From Opitutia bacterium (lineage in GTDB: Bacteria > Verrucomicrobiota > Verrucomicrobiia > Opitutales > Seribacteraceae), in contig PCBO01000136.1 of NCBI GenBank assembly GCA_002730975.1, positions 1-64,000 of the forward strand: 64,000 bases of DNA. Direction: 5' to 3'. The position numbers were made by a program, and so were the translations under genes. Positions 56,270-64,000 of this stretch are shown in pieces. The notes below the pieces were generated by a model, which ran no database searches, was not told the origin of the DNA, and saw only the letters and a program-made list of their open reading frames with translations. Numbering within the stretch: the stretch's first letter is position 1; every line of letters begins with the position of its first letter.

Positions 56270-56308
56270 TCAGGAAATGAAATTGTTTCATGATTACTCA
56301 TTTCCTGA
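56270..56308. repeat. Inverted repeat upstream of the sigma-54 site
   Basis: TCAGGAAATGA (56270-56280) and TCATTTCCTGA (56298-56308) form perfect 11-bp arms around a 17-bp loop. On the minus strand the arms are followed by ATATTTTTAG, so this could end aspS transcripts, though the stem is AT-rich and 182 bp from the aspS stop. Alternatively it is a dyad binding site for an activator of the sigma-54 promoter 35 bp away. Confidence 0.55.
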
Positions 56309-56490
56309 GTACTCGCTTTGTGCTTTCAGATTTTCTGCCGGAGTAGAATAAATCACAAGCAAGCTTGTTTGACCAAAATCTCCATCAGTAAATGATGCGA
56401 TTCTATGCGTTTTCGGGCTGATCCCGCAATTTGTATTGTCAGGATTTGTATTGCCCCAGAGAGCTTTTGTTTCTGAAAGACGATTATCGG

Positions 56491-58278
56491 TTAATCGCTT
56501 TCAGGAAGAACCGAACGAATATGAAGATCCCGAAGTTGTTTGTCAGTGGCGACGCTTGGGCTGTCCGTCATTAGATCCTGACCTTTCTGAGTCTTCGGGA
56601 AAGCTATAACGTCTCGGATACTGTCTCTCCCTACCAGAATGGCGACGAGGCGATCTAAACCAAGTGCAATCCCGCCATGAGGAGGAGCGCCAAAGGTAAA
56701 GGCTTCCAGCATGTAGCCGAACCGGCTTTTTACGACGTCGGCAGGTATAGCGAGAATTTCTTCGAAAACTTTCTTTTGTAAGTCGGGTTGGTGGATACGA
56801 ATGGATCCGCCGCCGAGTTCAACCCCGTTGAGCACTATGTCATAGTGTTGTCCTCTAACTTTCTTAGGTTCCGAGTCCAGCAGTTCAATGTCTTCCGGCA
56901 CGGGAGAAGTGAAAGGGTGGTGAGTGGCTACGTAGCGGCCCTGTTCCTCGTCGTGGCTCATGAGAGGAAATTCGATCACCCATAAGAATTTCCAGTCCGT
57001 CGGGGATCGTTCGATCTTTCCTCTTTTCTCCAAGAGGGTGGCGGACTCCAATCGAACGCGACCTAGAATGTTGCAGGAGCTTTCCCAATCGCCTGCCGCA
57101 AAGAAAATTATGTCCCCGTCTTCTACGGAGAGATCTTCTCGAAGTTTGTTTTGTTCGGATTGCGAGAGGAATTTGAGGATTGGCGATTTCCATTCGCCGT
57201 TTTCAGATTTGATGAACGCCAAGCCCTTGGCGCCAAGGGACTTGGCGGTTTCCTCAAGGTGCTTAAGCTCTCCTTGAGTTAGGTCGGCCAACCCTTTGGC
57301 ATTGAATGCCTTTACCGAGCCACCGCTTGCGATCGTTCCGGAGAAGACCTTGAAGTCAGATTCCCGAAAGGTGTCGGAAAAGTCTTTTATTTCAAGGCCG
57401 AAACGCAAGTCTGGTTTGTCGGAGCCGAAGCGGTTCATTGCGTCTTCGAAGGGCATGCGAAGAAAGGGAGTCTCAATTTCAGTTCCCAGCGTTTCTTGCC
57501 AAACTTTTTTCAACAATCCCTCAATCAGGCCGTACATGTCTTCGCGATCGATGAACGACATCTCGACGTCCACCTGAGTGAACTCGGGTTGACGGTCTGC
57601 CCTTAGATCCTCGTCGCGGAAGCAGCGCGCCATTTGGTAGTAGCGCTCCACGCCCGCGACCATTAGCATTTGCTTGTATTGCTGAGGCGATTGAGGTAGG
57701 GCATAGAATTTGCCCGGATTGAGGCGACTGGGGGCGAGGAATTCACGAGCTCCTTCGGGAGTGCTCTTGAACAGCATGGGTGTTTCCACGTCGAGAAAGC
57801 CATTGGCGTCGAAATAGTCGCGAATGGCTTTGCTGGCCTTGTGGCGAAGTTTGAGGGTCTCTAGGTTTTTTGGTCTTCGGAGATCCAAATAGCGATAGGC
57901 GAGTCGCAACTCCTCGCCTACTCGGTCTGCCTCGTCGTCCATCGGGAAAGGAGGCGTCTTGGATTGGTTGTGGATCAGCAAGTCTACGACATGAATTTCG
58001 ACTTCGCCAGTGGGGAGGTTTACATTTACTGTATCCCCATCTCGTTCGTGGACTTCACCGGATGCTTGGATGACGCTTTCCGGCTTAAGCTCGCCAAAAA
58101 TCTTTGTCAGCTCCGAGTTCTCGGGGTCCAGCACGAGTTGGGTTTTGCCCTCGCGATCCCTGAGGTCGATGAACAGAATTCCTCCGTGATCTCGTACGGA
58201 GTCGATCCATCCCACTATGTTGGCGGGGGATCCGGCGTCGGCTTTGCGAAGTTCGTTGCAGTGATGAGTGCGTTTCAT
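56491..58278 (-). CDS. aspS: Aspartate-tRNA ligase
   Basis: A 595-residue class II aminoacyl-tRNA synthetase of the bacterial type. The N-terminal OB-fold includes VGWIDSVRDHGGILFIDLRDREG. Class II motif 2 is ARCFRDEDLRADRQPEFTQ and motif 3 is GGIALGLDRLVAILVG; the bacterial GAD insertion lies between about residues 290 and 420. The protein ends normally. Whether it also charges tRNA-Asn depends on residues and partner genes (gatCAB, asnS) not visible here. It is divergent from the ManC-like gene over 168 bp. Confidence 0.96.
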   Translation of the reverse strand: MKRTHHCNELRKADAGSPANIVGWIDSVRDHGGILFIDLRDREGKTQLVLDPENSELTKIFGELKPESVIQASGEVHERDGDTVNVNLPTGEVEIHVVDLLIHNQSKTPPFPMDDEADRVGEELRLAYRYLDLRRPKNLETLKLRHKASKAIRDYFDANGFLDVETPMLFKSTPEGAREFLAPSRLNPGKFYALPQSPQQYKQMLMVAGVERYYQMARCFRDEDLRADRQPEFTQVDVEMSFIDREDMYGLIEGLLKKVWQETLGTEIETPFLRMPFEDAMNRFGSDKPDLRFGLEIKDFSDTFRESDFKVFSGTIASGGSVKAFNAKGLADLTQGELKHLEETAKSLGAKGLAFIKSENGEWKSPILKFLSQSEQNKLREDLSVEDGDIIFFAAGDWESSCNILGRVRLESATLLEKRGKIERSPTDWKFLWVIEFPLMSHDEEQGRYVATHHPFTSPVPEDIELLDSEPKKVRGQHYDIVLNGVELGGGSIRIHQPDLQKKVFEEILAIPADVVKSRFGYMLEAFTFGAPPHGGIALGLDRLVAILVGRDSIRDVIAFPKTQKGQDLMTDSPSVATDKQLRDLHIRSVLPESD

Positions 58279-58446
58279 AATTCTTCAAATACGGAAAAGC
58301 CTTGGCATCATGTAGAAAGCAGTCGTCATGGCAAGAGCGATGCCGGATTTGATTTTCCCAAAAAAAGTATGCAATCGGATGCTTGAGTTTTTCTAATTGG
58401 CCTTTTTTCTCGCCAAAGAGTTCATTCATTCGTTGCTTCTAGGGTT

Positions 58447-59535
58447 ATGAATAACCGATATGTGGTAATTATGGCGGGCGGCCGCGGGGAACGTTTTTGG
58501 CCCCAAAGTCGTTTGCGTCGTCCCAAGCATCTCTTGCCCATCGTGGGAGACGAGCCCATGCTCGCTCAGACAGTGAATCGTCTTGGTGGCTTGGTCTCGG
58601 TCGAAAACATTTTCGTTGTTACCAACTCCGAGCAAAGGGATGCAGTTCTTGAAACTTGTCCCAATCTTTTGCCCGAGCGGGTCGTTGGAGAACCGGAGGG
58701 TAGAGACACCGCCGCAGCCGTTGCTCTCTCGGCCCTGCTTGTTCAGCGAGAGAATCCCACCGCTGCTTTTGCGATGTTGCCTGCGGATCATGTGATCGAG
58801 GACAACATAGGTTTTCGAACCATTCTAGATTCGGCTTTCGAGGCAGCCGAATCCCAGAATTTGCTTGTGACGATAGGTATTCGGCCAACCGAACCGGCGA
58901 CTGGCTACGGCTACATACAACGCGGAGAACCTTGTGGCGAACCCAGCGGGCGAACTCTCTACAATGCCGTTCGCTTCGTCGAGAAGCCTGATCGCGAGAC
59001 TGCCGAAAACTACATTGCCTCAGGCGATTATCTTTGGAATGCTGGTATGTTCGTCTGGCGTCCCGAGGTCATCTTGAAAGCAATTGCGAGCCATGCACCC
59101 GATCTTGCCAAAGGTATTGATGAACTGGATTCTGCTTGGACTGCAGGGGTTTCTCTAGATGAAGCCATGCAGTGCGTATATCCTAGCTTAACAAAGATAT
59201 CAGTGGATTTCGCGGTTATGGAAAAGGCAGACAACGTCGCGGTGCTGGAATCGGCTTTCGACTGGGACGATGTGGGCGAGTGGCCCGCAATCGGGCGTCA
59301 CTTTCCTGCGGATGAAATGGGAAACGTTTTTCGAGGGGCAGGTCTCGCCTTGGAGTCAAAGGGCAACGTGACCTATGCCGAGGACGGACACATGGTGGCT
59401 TTGTTCGGCGTGGATGATCTAATTGTCGTGCAGTCCGACGATGTTACTTTGGTTTGCCGGAAAGACATGGCTCAGGGCATAAAGGAACTTACTCGAAAGG
59501 TAGTTGAAGCCAAAGATGGCGAAAAGCTCGTTTAA
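58447..59535 (+). CDS. manC: Mannose-1-phosphate guanylyltransferase
   Basis: A 362-residue nucleotidyltransferase that makes GDP-mannose from mannose 1-phosphate and GTP. The signature loop is VVIMAGGRGERFWPQSR followed by RPKHLLPIVGD. Then come AMLPADHVI, VTIGIRPTEPATGYGYIQRGE, FVEKPDRETAENY, YLWNAGMFVW, SVDFAVMEKADNVAVLE and FDWDDVGEW. It lacks the C-terminal phosphomannose isomerase domain of bifunctional ManC. GDP-mannose could serve glycan synthesis or, speculatively, the GT4 enzymes at 40.5-45.6 kb. Confidence 0.92.
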   Translation: MNNRYVVIMAGGRGERFWPQSRLRRPKHLLPIVGDEPMLAQTVNRLGGLVSVENIFVVTNSEQRDAVLETCPNLLPERVVGEPEGRDTAAAVALSALLVQRENPTAAFAMLPADHVIEDNIGFRTILDSAFEAAESQNLLVTIGIRPTEPATGYGYIQRGEPCGEPSGRTLYNAVRFVEKPDRETAENYIASGDYLWNAGMFVWRPEVILKAIASHAPDLAKGIDELDSAWTAGVSLDEAMQCVYPSLTKISVDFAVMEKADNVAVLESAFDWDDVGEWPAIGRHFPADEMGNVFRGAGLALESKGNVTYAEDGHMVALFGVDDLIVVQSDDVTLVCRKDMAQGIKELTRKVVEAKDGEKLV

Positions 59536-59551
59536 TTCGTTTTGTTACCCC

Positions 59552-60010
59552 ATGCCCAATTATCTTGGAATCGACTATGGCCGCAAGCGGATCGGATTAG
59601 CTTTTGCCGATGAGCTTGGCGTTGCCATGCCCATCTCTGCAATTCCCGGAGTTGAGTTGGAGAGTAGTTTAGAGGAACTTGGCAATGTATTAGATAACCG
59701 TCAGGCGGACGAACTCGTTATAGGTTATCCACTAAATATGGATGGCACTTCGGGCACCAGAGCTCGGGAGGTCGACGCTTATGTCGTCGAACTTGAGAAA
59801 CGTTTCGGAATACCTATCCGGAAGGTAGACGAGCGACTAACTACGCATGCCGCTTCGGAAGATTTGAAGGCATCGCGAAAAAGAATGCCCGGAAAAGAAT
59901 CAGGTGAGTTGGATTCCGCTGCAGCTACATTGATATTGAGAGATTTTCTAGAGGAACGAAATCCATTCCTTTTGCCCGATCCGGAAGATTTTACGGAGTT
60001 TGAATCTTGA
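59552..60010 (+). CDS. ruvX: RuvX/YqgF, putative pre-16S rRNA nuclease
   Basis: An RNase H-fold nuclease involved in 16S rRNA 5'-end maturation. The N-terminal Asp lies in YLGIDYGRKRIGLAFAD; LVIGYPLNMDGTSGTRAREV and VDERLTTHAASEDL follow, and the final acidic cluster is GELDSAAATLILRDFLE. 152 residues is normal. It starts at ATG 59552, after the ManC stop; an in-frame start at 59504 overlaps ManC and is not conserved. The stop overlaps the TTG of truA (TTGA). Confidence 0.93.
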   Translation: MPNYLGIDYGRKRIGLAFADELGVAMPISAIPGVELESSLEELGNVLDNRQADELVIGYPLNMDGTSGTRAREVDAYVVELEKRFGIPIRKVDERLTTHAASEDLKASRKRMPGKESGELDSAAATLILRDFLEERNPFLLPDPEDFTEFES

Positions 60011-60783
60011 GGCATTCGAATGCCACACCTAGTCGATGGAGGTGTCTCTGCTCCTACGACGGAACTAATTACTGTGGTTGGCAAAAACAGCCCCAAGGGC
60101 ATTCTGTTCAAGGCTGTATCGAGCAAGCCCTGCAAAAGACTTTTACCAAAAAAACAAAAACAATAGGGGCGGGACGAACGGATGCAGGTGTTCACGCAGT
60201 CGGTCAAGTTTTCCATTTCGATGCGGCATGGGGGCACGGTTCGGATAAGCTTTTAAAGGCGCTGCGAGTACGGCTACCCGAGGATATTCAGCCGCTCGAC
60301 CTGGTTGAGGTTCCTTCGAGCTTTCACGCCCTTTGTTCCGCTAGAGGCAAGTCTTACGTTTATCAGGCTGTGGAGGGATATGCTCTGCCCATGGAAATGC
60401 GCTATGTTCACTCGTTGAAGAATCGAATGTTGGATATTAGCTCCATGCGCAAGGGTGCCGATCACCTTGTCGGGCGTCATGATTTCTCTTCTTTTGCAGC
60501 CTCTCGAGGCAGTGGCGAAGTAGAGAGTCCAATTAAGGAATTATGGCGGCTTGAGGTCATTCGTTCGGGAAGGCGAATAAAGATCAAGGCATTGGGCGGT
60601 GGCTTCTTGTACAAGATGGTTCGGAGTATAGCCGGTGCCCTGTTCGACGTCGGAATTGGTACACTTAAACCGGATGACATTTGCGACCTGCTCGAGAACC
60701 GTGAACGAACGCGAATCGTAAAAACTGCGCCGGCTCGAGGGCTTTGCCTGGAAAAAGTGTACTACCGAAGGCCAAAAGTATGA
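60007..60783 (+). CDS. truA: tRNA pseudouridine synthase TruA
   Basis: Makes pseudouridine at positions 38-40 of many tRNAs. The catalytic Asp is in GAGRTDAGVHAVGQVFHF. The usual N-terminal SYDGTNYCGWQKQPQGHSVQ, the central FHALCSARGKSYVYQA, HDFSSFA and the C-terminal GGGFLYKMVRSIAGALFDVG segments are present. The start is TTG 60007, overlapping the ruvX stop; no in-frame ATG exists near it. The stop overlaps the comF ATG (ATGA). 258 residues is standard. Confidence 0.94.
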   Translation: MRHSNATPSRWRCLCSYDGTNYCGWQKQPQGHSVQGCIEQALQKTFTKKTKTIGAGRTDAGVHAVGQVFHFDAAWGHGSDKLLKALRVRLPEDIQPLDLVEVPSSFHALCSARGKSYVYQAVEGYALPMEMRYVHSLKNRMLDISSMRKGADHLVGRHDFSSFAASRGSGEVESPIKELWRLEVIRSGRRIKIKALGGGFLYKMVRSIAGALFDVGIGTLKPDDICDLLENRERTRIVKTAPARGLCLEKVYYRRPKV

Positions 60784-61520
60784 GTTTCCCTAAGATTATT
60801 CTTCAGACGGTGCAAGCCCTGCTCGAGATATTGATGCCTGGGGATTGCCCCGGATGCCACGAACCTGTCGAGGGCGGCCCTTTTCGGCGACTTTGTAAAT
60901 TGTGCGCCGGTAATATCGACTGGATATGTCGGCCATTTTGTGACCGTTGCGGTTTGCCTTCCCCCAGTGTCGCCATGGTCTCTCGCCACTGTTCCCACTG
61001 CAGGGATTTGCAACCCTCTTTCGGAAAGGGGCGTGCCCTTTTTCTTTCGACTGGAGTTGGTCGGAGTTTCATCCATGAGGTGAAATATCATGGCGATCGT
61101 ACGCTTTTAAGTGATTTGCCATCGCTTATTCTAAGCAATCGTGACTTTCTAGATCACTTGGAAAACGCGGTTTTAGTCCCGGTTCCCTTGCATCGTCGTC
61201 GCTTGCGCCATCGTGGCTACAACCAAAGCGTTTGGATTGCGGAAGCTCTTTCGGCGTGTTTTGATATACCTTTGAAAGTCGATCCAATTCTTGTCAGGAC
61301 CCGTAATACTCGTACTCAAACTCGTCTCAGTCGAGAGGCTCGTATGGCAAACGTCAAAAATGCCTTTGCTCTTAAACCCGGAACGCGCTTGGATAATAGC
61401 AGAAGATATGTGGTTGTTGATGATGTATTCACTACTGGTTCCACTCTTGACGCTTGCGCCGGAGTCCTTCTCGAATCCGGATTGGAGCAGGTAGATGTTG
61501 CAACACTCGGTCACGGTTAA
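60780..61520 (+). CDS. comF: ComF-family phosphoribosyltransferase-like protein
   Basis: A 246-residue protein related to ComF/GntX, involved in DNA uptake in some bacteria although many carriers are not known to be competent. The N-terminal double zinc finger is seen in [26 protein letters not shown] and HCSHCRDL. The C-terminal phosphoribosyltransferase domain has [18 protein letters not shown] and the PRPP loop [16 protein letters not shown]. The ATG at 60780 overlaps the truA stop. Confidence 0.9.
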   Translation: MSFPKIILQTVQALLEILMPGDCPGCHEPVEGGPFRRLCKLCAGNIDWICRPFCDRCGLPSPSVAMVSRHCSHCRDLQPSFGKGRALFLSTGVGRSFIHEVKYHGDRTLLSDLPSLILSNRDFLDHLENAVLVPVPLHRRRLRHRGYNQSVWIAEALSACFDIPLKVDPILVRTRNTRTQTRLSREARMANVKNAFALKPGTRLDNSRRYVVVDDVFTTGSTLDACAGVLLESGLEQVDVATLGHG

Positions 61521-61543
61521 AACCCAGTAACGAACTTCGAATC

Positions 61544-62518
61544 ATGGCTATTTTTTCAAAACCTCAATATTCTACCGTAAAGGCCAGGTCCAGAGACAGT
61601 ATTCCCAAGGGTATGTGGACCAAATGTCCCGACTCAGGGGAAATGGTTTACGTCAAGGACCTCAAGAAAAACCTAATGGTTGTTCCAACCAGTGGGTATC
61701 ATTTCCCCTTGCACGCACCAGAGCGAGTGGAATCGCTCTTGGATAAGGATACTTTCGTCGAGTGCGACGCAGGCGTTTTCTCAAAGGATCCTCTCAATTT
61801 TACTGGAGCGGCATCCTACAAAGATAAATTAGAGGCAAACATTAAGAAAGCCGGGATGGCGGATGCCGTACTCTGTGGCGTCGGTAAAATGAAGGGTCGC
61901 GAGGTGAGCTTAGCTGTTATGGATTTTCGTTTTCTTGGTGGCAGCATGGGTTCTGTCGTGGGTGAAAAAATTACGCGTGCGATCGAACGTGGACTCGAAC
62001 GCGGTTTGCCCGTGATAATCGTTTCTGCCTCGGGTGGGGCTCGTATGTACGAAGGCATTCTGAGTCTTATGCAAATGGCTAAGACAAGTGCAGCTCTTTC
62101 CAAGCTTGCCAAAGCTAAACTACCTTATGTTTCGGTGCTTACAAATCCCACTATGGCCGGAGTTATGGCTAGCTTTGCTTCTTTGGGAGATGTGATTATC
62201 TCCGAACCTGGAGCTCTTGTTGGTTTTGCTGGTCGTCGAGTAATCAAGGATACCACTCAAGCCGATTTACCGGAGGGCTTTCAGACTGCAGAATTTCTAT
62301 TGGACCGAGGTCTCCTCGATCAAATTGTTCCACGACATGAACTTCGTGAACGCATTAGTAACTTATTGAATCTATTTTGTGGCACGCAAAAAAAGTCTTC
62401 TGCTAAACCCAAATCCGCAGCGAAGAAACGTTCGGCCGCCCAAACCAAGTCCACCGCCAAAGTTTCTGCCTCCAAGAATGGAAAAAATCCATCGCGGAGC
62501 AGGCGAACCGATTCCTAG
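61544..62518 (+). CDS. accD: Acetyl-CoA carboxylase carboxyltransferase subunit beta
   Basis: AccD forms, with AccA, the carboxyltransferase that makes malonyl-CoA for fatty acid synthesis. The core [58 protein letters not shown] and [12 protein letters not shown] is intact. Of the four N-terminal zinc-ribbon cysteines only Cys28 remains; the positions equivalent to the others are Ser31, Val47 and Ser50. After the domain ends there is a Lys/Ser/Ala-rich basic tail ([15 protein letters not shown]). The start at ATG 61544 follows comF by 23 nt. The tail overlaps the likely folC start by 41 nt. Confidence 0.92.
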   Translation: MAIFSKPQYSTVKARSRDSIPKGMWTKCPDSGEMVYVKDLKKNLMVVPTSGYHFPLHAPERVESLLDKDTFVECDAGVFSKDPLNFTGAASYKDKLEANIKKAGMADAVLCGVGKMKGREVSLAVMDFRFLGGSMGSVVGEKITRAIERGLERGLPVIIVSASGGARMYEGILSLMQMAKTSAALSKLAKAKLPYVSVLTNPTMAGVMASFASLGDVIISEPGALVGFAGRRVIKDTTQADLPEGFQTAEFLLDRGLLDQIVPRHELRERISNLLNLFCGTQKKSSAKPKSAAKKRSAAQTKSTAKVSASKNGKNPSRSRRTDS

Positions 62519-63782
62519 ATTGCCTACCTCGATCGAGGACGCCGTAAGCTTTTTGTTTGGCCTGCGAAATCGCGGGTCGACTTTTGGTATTCATCGCATG
62601 AAGGCCTTCGCCGAACTCTTGGGGCATCCGGAACTCGAATATCCGGTCATCCATGTGGCGGGAACAAACGGCAAAGGCTCCGTTTGCGCTATGCTTGAAG
62701 CATGTTTTAGAGCGAACGGCTTGAAGACAGGCCTTTTCACTTCACCTCACTTGGTACGACTTGGTGAACGCATTCGGGTCGACGGCCAAGAGATTTCTGA
62801 TCAAGTAATCGTTGATTGTGCCGAATGGATGCGTTCGCTCGCTGATCAAGTTTTATCGAGTTCGCCTGAATTATATCCCTCCTTTTTTGAATTTGTCGCC
62901 GCAATGGCTTTTCATGTCTTTGCTCGTGACCAGGTGGATGTCGCTATTGTGGAAACAGGTTTGGGTGGCAGACTGGATGCCACCAATATCGTGAAACCGG
63001 TCGTGTCCATAATCACTTCGATAGGGTTGGACCATTGTGATATTCTAGGTTATGACATTGCTTCCATCGCTCGCGAAAAAGCTGGTATTCTAAAAATGCA
63101 AAAACCAGTAGTTCTGGGATGGTTGCCCGAGGAAGCGGAAGCCGTTGTGCGTGAAATCGCCGCGAACCTCGAATGCCCTGTTGTCGTGACTTCTCGGCTT
63201 CAGGGCATGGAGTTACCCAAGACTTCTCTCGCGGGGTCTTTTCAAAGAAGAAACGCTGCTGTGACCATCGCCACCTGCGAATTGCTCCGCGATCGTTTTG
63301 CTTTGCAAATCTCCAAATGTCGTAATGCTCTTCTCGGAGTCCAATGGCCCGGGCGCTGGCAAAAATTACAAGTGTTCGGGAGGACGGTTATTTTAGATGC
63401 CACCCATAATGCCGAGGGCTGTCTTTGCCTTGACGAACATCTTAATGGTTTGAGAGAAAAGCCCATTGTCTTAGTCGGAACCTTAGGAGAAGTTCGAGCG
63501 AGTGATCTAATGAAGGTAGTTGCTCGTTATGCTCGAGAAATTCGTCTACTTGTTCCGAGTCAACCCCGTGCCTGTTCCTACGATATTTTGGAGAAAGCTA
63601 TTCCCCAAGAATTTTCCGGAAAAGTTACCCGTTCTTCAATTATGCAGGAGTTCCCTCTTGCTTACTCATGCGAAGTGGAAGACGTGCCGATTGTGGTTAC
63701 TGGATCGATTTACCTTCTCGGAGAAGTTTTAGCTAGAATCGAGGGGAATAATTGTCACACTCCCCTTCAGGATTGGGTTTGA
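62478..63782 (+). CDS. folC: Folylpolyglutamate / dihydrofolate synthase
   Basis: Adds glutamate to folates (and to dihydropteroate in bifunctional forms). The ATP loop is [16 protein letters not shown], followed by [47 protein letters not shown] and AREKAGI. Later the Mur-ligase-type [11 protein letters not shown] lies in the C-terminal domain. The start is taken as ATG 62478, overlapping accD by 41 nt; TTG 62520, just after the accD stop, is an alternative. About 434 residues is normal. Confidence 0.93.
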   Translation: MEKIHRGAGEPIPRLPTSIEDAVSFLFGLRNRGSTFGIHRMKAFAELLGHPELEYPVIHVAGTNGKGSVCAMLEACFRANGLKTGLFTSPHLVRLGERIRVDGQEISDQVIVDCAEWMRSLADQVLSSSPELYPSFFEFVAAMAFHVFARDQVDVAIVETGLGGRLDATNIVKPVVSIITSIGLDHCDILGYDIASIAREKAGILKMQKPVVLGWLPEEAEAVVREIAANLECPVVVTSRLQGMELPKTSLAGSFQRRNAAVTIATCELLRDRFALQISKCRNALLGVQWPGRWQKLQVFGRTVILDATHNAEGCLCLDEHLNGLREKPIVLVGTLGEVRASDLMKVVARYAREIRLLVPSQPRACSYDILEKAIPQEFSGKVTRSSIMQEFPLAYSCEVEDVPIVVTGSIYLLGEVLARIEGNNCHTPLQDWV

Positions 63783-64000
63783 ATGGCCGTTGTTATTTAA
63801 GTTAGCTTTGCCCAGTGTAGCCACTTCTTTTGTTGGCTAGAACTCAGAGAAGTCGGATGTGAACAACTCCGGGAGAAGTCGGGGACAATTTTGAACAACT
63901 TTTTCTTGCGAAAGGGTTAATAAAAAAGGTTTACTAATTCATCTTAAAAAAGGCCTTTAAGCGAACCTTTTTGATTTTTGCGAAATTATTATAAATTCAC
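63783..64000. other. Non-coding region after folC, reaching the window edge
   Basis: No gene seen in these 218 bp. It contains short imperfect direct repeats: GAGAAGTCGG at 63847-63856 and 63873-63882, and TGAACAACT at 63860-63868 and 63892-63900. A possible hairpin follows near the end. No DnaA box, tRNA or ORF was found. Confidence 0.5.
63947..63972 (+). terminator. Possible Rho-independent terminator
   Basis: AAAAAGG (63947-63953) pairs with CCTTTTT (63966-63972) around a 12-bp loop, and the run of T continues nearby. The stem has only two G-C pairs, and the site is 165 bp after folC, so it is weak. Confidence 0.28.

Larger units (their letters stand above)
56150..56490. other. 341-bp non-coding region between aspS and the second amtB
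   Basis: No gene seen. Both flanking genes are on the minus strand, so this is the aspS 3' region and the amtB upstream region. It holds the sigma-54-like site at 56219-56235 and an inverted repeat (56270-56280 with 56298-56308). The rest is AT-rich without further clear pattern. Confidence 0.75.

Noticed and set aside
63847-63900. CRISPR-like repeats
   Set aside because: Only two copies of each short element, with unequal spacing and no cas genes.
63783-64000. Replication origin near folC, given AT-richness and recF in the window
   Set aside because: No DnaA boxes are visible, and dnaA, dnaN or gyrB are not next to it; recF is almost 60 kb away.

Overview
The window reads as a gene-dense, largely housekeeping stretch of a Gram-negative bacterial chromosome, most likely from the Planctomycetes-Verrucomicrobia-Chlamydiae group and probably a marine Verrucomicrobiota (Opitutae-like). 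The hints are: a McsA-McsB-ClpC protein-arginine-phosphorylation cassette beside Gram-negative features (tripartite RND pump, lipoproteins, an AsmA-like protein); a GreA factor with a very long N-terminal extension, as in chlamydiae; a secreted protein ending in a Trp/Tyr-rich module; and a glucosylglycerate-type solute cluster. The taxonomy is inference. I see no tRNA, rRNA, CRISPR array, intact insertion sequence or prophage.

Layout. 1-6.7 kb: ybeY (5' end cut by the window), a DUF502 membrane protein, recO, a YjbQ-type enzyme, a LysM lipoprotein, cysteine desulfurase, recF, a TauE-type permease and ruvC. 6.7-12.5 kb: a YceI protein, a secreted protein of unknown function, queA, acs and a branched-chain aminotransferase. 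12.6-17.4 kb: mcsA-mcsB-clpC and ndk. 17.4-20.3 kb: ispF, ispD and pyrF (minus) facing ispE (plus), so three MEP-pathway genes lie together. 20.3-25.5 kb: ptsI, converging on pgsA-pgpA-ptsH, then coaD and an MFS transporter. 25.7-28.6 kb: the extended GreA and an ArsR-methyltransferase fusion. 28.6-35.1 kb: a tetR-OMF-MFP-RND efflux operon with a perfect 16-bp palindrome at its head. 35.2-40.5 kb: rpsP (with a large acidic tail), trmD, rplS and a 1,070-residue AsmA-like protein.

40.5-47.3 kb is the most accessory-looking part: two divergent operons with two GT4 glycosyltransferases, a GpgS-type glucosyl-3-phosphoglycerate synthase, an M20-like protein lacking its usual catalytic Glu pair, and a GH13_18 sugar phosphorylase. 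Together they suggest synthesis and phosphorolytic recycling of glucosylglycerate-type compatible solutes. 47.3-52.4 kb: two different RsmE paralogues around rsmD, then a protein joining an IS3-type transposase HTH, a membrane anchor and a vWA-like domain, followed by a DsbD whose domains appear circularly permuted. 52.4-56.5 kb: two tandem amtB-glnK pairs, each preceded by a sigma-54-like -24/-12 element. 56.5-63.8 kb: aspS, a mannose-1-phosphate guanylyltransferase, ruvX, truA, comF, accD (three of four zinc-ribbon cysteines replaced) and folC.

Many adjacent genes overlap by ATGA, GTGA or TTGA, and several starts are GTG or TTG, so translational coupling seems widespread. I placed starts by overlap, ribosome-binding sites and family length where these were informative.
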